This document shows, in pieces, positions 12,475 through 13,520 of a DNA stretch of 13,520 bases. The notes below the pieces were generated by a model that saw only the letters and a list, made by a program, of their open reading frames with translations, was not told the DNA's origin and searched no databases. This DNA comes from Kiritimatiellia bacterium. GTDB taxonomy: Bacteria; Verrucomicrobiota; Kiritimatiellia; RFP12; UBA1067. Both the position numbers and the translations under genes were made by a program. Where the stretch lies: assembly GCA_900771305.1 (NCBI GenBank), contig CAAGNL010000312.1, forward strand, positions 1 to 13,520, given 5' to 3'. Numbering within the stretch: position 1 is the first letter of the stretch; each line of letters opens with the position of its first letter.

Positions 12475-13519
12475 CGTTCAAGACAAAGCCACCCGCGGGC
12501 TCGGCACTTCCCCGGCCACCCGCGACACCCCGAACGGCGCCACCCGCGGGCTCGGTACTGTCTTGACTTCGCCGTCCTTGAGACGGCGAAAATCGCCACC
12601 CCGCCGGCTCAACATAGAGCGAAACGCCATTCCATTCGGCAATCTTCGCCAACGCCGCATTGATTCCATGCCAGGCATCGTAGCGCGATTCGCCTTCAGG
12701 AGCAACGCGCGACAGCAACAGATAAAGCCCTTTGGCGAAAAGCAATGGCTCATCCTCCTTGGGGCGATAAATCATCGACAACGCATCGGGCACCATTTTG
12801 ACAAAGGGGATTTCCCGGCGAATCAGCTCTTGCAGAACGGCACGCTCACACGGCGAAATGAAAGTCGAGGCCAGCGTATACCCCTTTTCGCACGCCCCCA
12901 TCAGGCGCGCGACCACAGCAGGGTAATCCCGTGCAGGGATCCGCCGCGACAGACGAATCGCCGCGATCTTGCCTTCGAGTAACGCCATCTGTCCCACCCC
13001 ACTCCACCATTCGCCAACAGGCAGTCGGTCGTGCGCCAACGGCTCAATGACCTTGAGCGGCGGATTCGCGCCATGCATCAAGCTCCATTTGAGCGGATTG
13101 TTCTTGATGTATTTCGCAACGGCATCCATGCCCTCCCGTGTCGAACAGATCCAGTCATGATAATTCGCCTGCCATCCGAACCCGACCACCCCCAGTTTCT
13201 CGACCTTGTATTTGGTCCAGCGTTTGAAATTAGCGACAAACTGCCCGATCTGGCGCAACGGCTCCTTTTCGCCAGCCCGCACATGGATCATGAAATGGAC
13301 ATGATCCGGCATGATGACAAAAGCCATCACATGAAGTGCCGGATTCCGTTGTTCTTCAAGCCGAAAAGTCTCTTCCGCTGCAAGCCCAAAAGCATTGAGC
13401 TCAATCCGATCGTCAAAGACCCGCCCAAAAATCGCCTGTCGGGGTTCCGTCGAAATTGTAATGAACAACGTCGCCCCACGTGAATAGTCATACCCGCGGT
13501 ATCGACGATAATTCTTCAA
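12464..13519 (-). CDS. REP-associated-type Y1 (HUH) transposase with extra C-terminal domain
   Basis: The 351 visible residues begin at a TTG one base from the window edge, so the true start may lie outside. Residues about 1-150 are a Y1 transposase like the REP-associated (RAYT) branch of IS200/IS605. They include RRYRGYDYSRGATLFITI at the front, the HUH pair H73-V-H75 in MPDHVHFMI, and FGWQANYHDW (Tyr120) then YIKNNPLKW (Tyr137); one of these tyrosines is the likely nucleophile. Residues about 165-300 form an added alpha/beta domain (ALLEGKIAAIRLSRRIP, then ASTFISPCERAVLQELI and IPFVKMVP), Rossmann/SLOG-like in pattern. The last 50 residues are low complexity with three EPAG units encoded by a REP-like repeat. 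Such genes are usually domesticated single-copy transposases that mobilise REP hairpins rather than themselves. Confidence 0.85.
   Translation of the reverse strand: MKNYRRYRGYDYSRGATLFITISTEPRQAIFGRVFDDRIELNAFGLAAEETFRLEEQRNPALHVMAFVIMPDHVHFMIHVRAGEKEPLRQIGQFVANFKRWTKYKVEKLGVVGFGWQANYHDWICSTREGMDAVAKYIKNNPLKWSLMHGANPPLKVIEPLAHDRLPVGEWWSGVGQMALLEGKIAAIRLSRRIPARDYPAVVARLMGACEKGYTLASTFISPCERAVLQELIRREIPFVKMVPDALSMIYRPKEDEPLLFAKGLYLLLSRVAPEGESRYDAWHGINAALAKIAEWNGVSLYVEPAGWRFSPSQGRRSQDSTEPAGGAVRGVAGGRGSAEPAGGFVLNGGA
12488..12612. repeat. REP-like iterated element inside the 3' end of the transposase gene
   Basis: GCCACCCGCGGGCTCGG occurs at 12488 and 12539, each followed by (C/T)ACT. A partial copy, GCCACCCGCG, is at 12515 and a diverged copy, GCCACCCCGCCGGCTC, at 12595. 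Between the last two lies a perfect 9-bp hairpin, TTCGCCGTC/GACGGCGAA (12568-12576 and 12582-12590). The minus-strand frame reads through all of it, giving VEPAGW, TEPAGG and AEPAGG. Short palindromic units beside a RAYT gene are the expected substrate of that transposase. Confidence 0.5.
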
Positions 13520-13520
13520 A

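Overview
The window is GC-rich bacterial DNA with dense genes on both strands. The mix of a Tat-exported Gfo/Idh/MocA oxidoreductase, a HEAT-like + DUF1080 (3-keto-glycoside hydrolase-type) protein, a secreted beta-helix protein, a CBM9-like lipoprotein, a large exported hydrolase-like protein, a sigma-54 activator and a REP-type Y1 transposase suggests a polysaccharide-degrading member of the PVC group, perhaps Kiritimatiellota, Lentisphaerota or a relative. This placement comes from gene content only; no marker gene is present.

Layout. Positions 1-192 hold a good sigma-70 promoter. It leads a two-gene plus-strand operon (193-3390): the Tat-exported oxidoreductase followed by the DUF1080 protein. 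This operon converges, with no spacer, on a minus-strand group of exported proteins: 8348-5804 (large putative glycoside hydrolase, start at 8347), 5662-5006 (CBM9-like lipoprotein) and 4953-3391 (beta-helix protein). The last two each have their own extended -10 promoter placed so that the mRNA would begin at or next to the ATG. Upstream on the minus strand lie a small secreted relic of a GH3 Fn3-like domain (8605-8384) and an AAA ATPase (9723-8602) that looks less GC-rich than its neighbours. The ATPase promoter contains a tandem 14-bp repeat. A plus-strand hypothetical gene (9722-10078) abuts it and may be truncated at its 5' end.

The right third holds the most unusual part. A sigma-54 activator (12414-10888) has an N-terminal domain that looks like a DHH phosphoesterase stripped of its metal-binding residues. 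Directly downstream, after a terminator hairpin, is a good -24/-12 promoter (10831-10816). It precedes a two-gene operon encoding a glycine-zipper protein with a long acidic tail (10765-10325) and a 62-residue zinc-ribbon protein (10332-10144) overlapping it by 8 nt. Regulator, promoter and operon together look like a self-contained, undescribed sensory or stress module. Upstream of the regulator is a REP-associated-type Y1 transposase (minus strand, at the window edge) with an extra C-terminal domain and REP-like iterated sequence inside its 3' coding end.

Likely cooperation: the left two thirds would capture and break down complex carbohydrate (binding, beta-helix and TIM-barrel-type hydrolysis, then oxidation and 3-keto-sugar cleavage). 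The right third is regulatory, mobile or defence-like. No rRNA, tRNA or CRISPR was seen, and no stretch over 300 bases lacks a gene.
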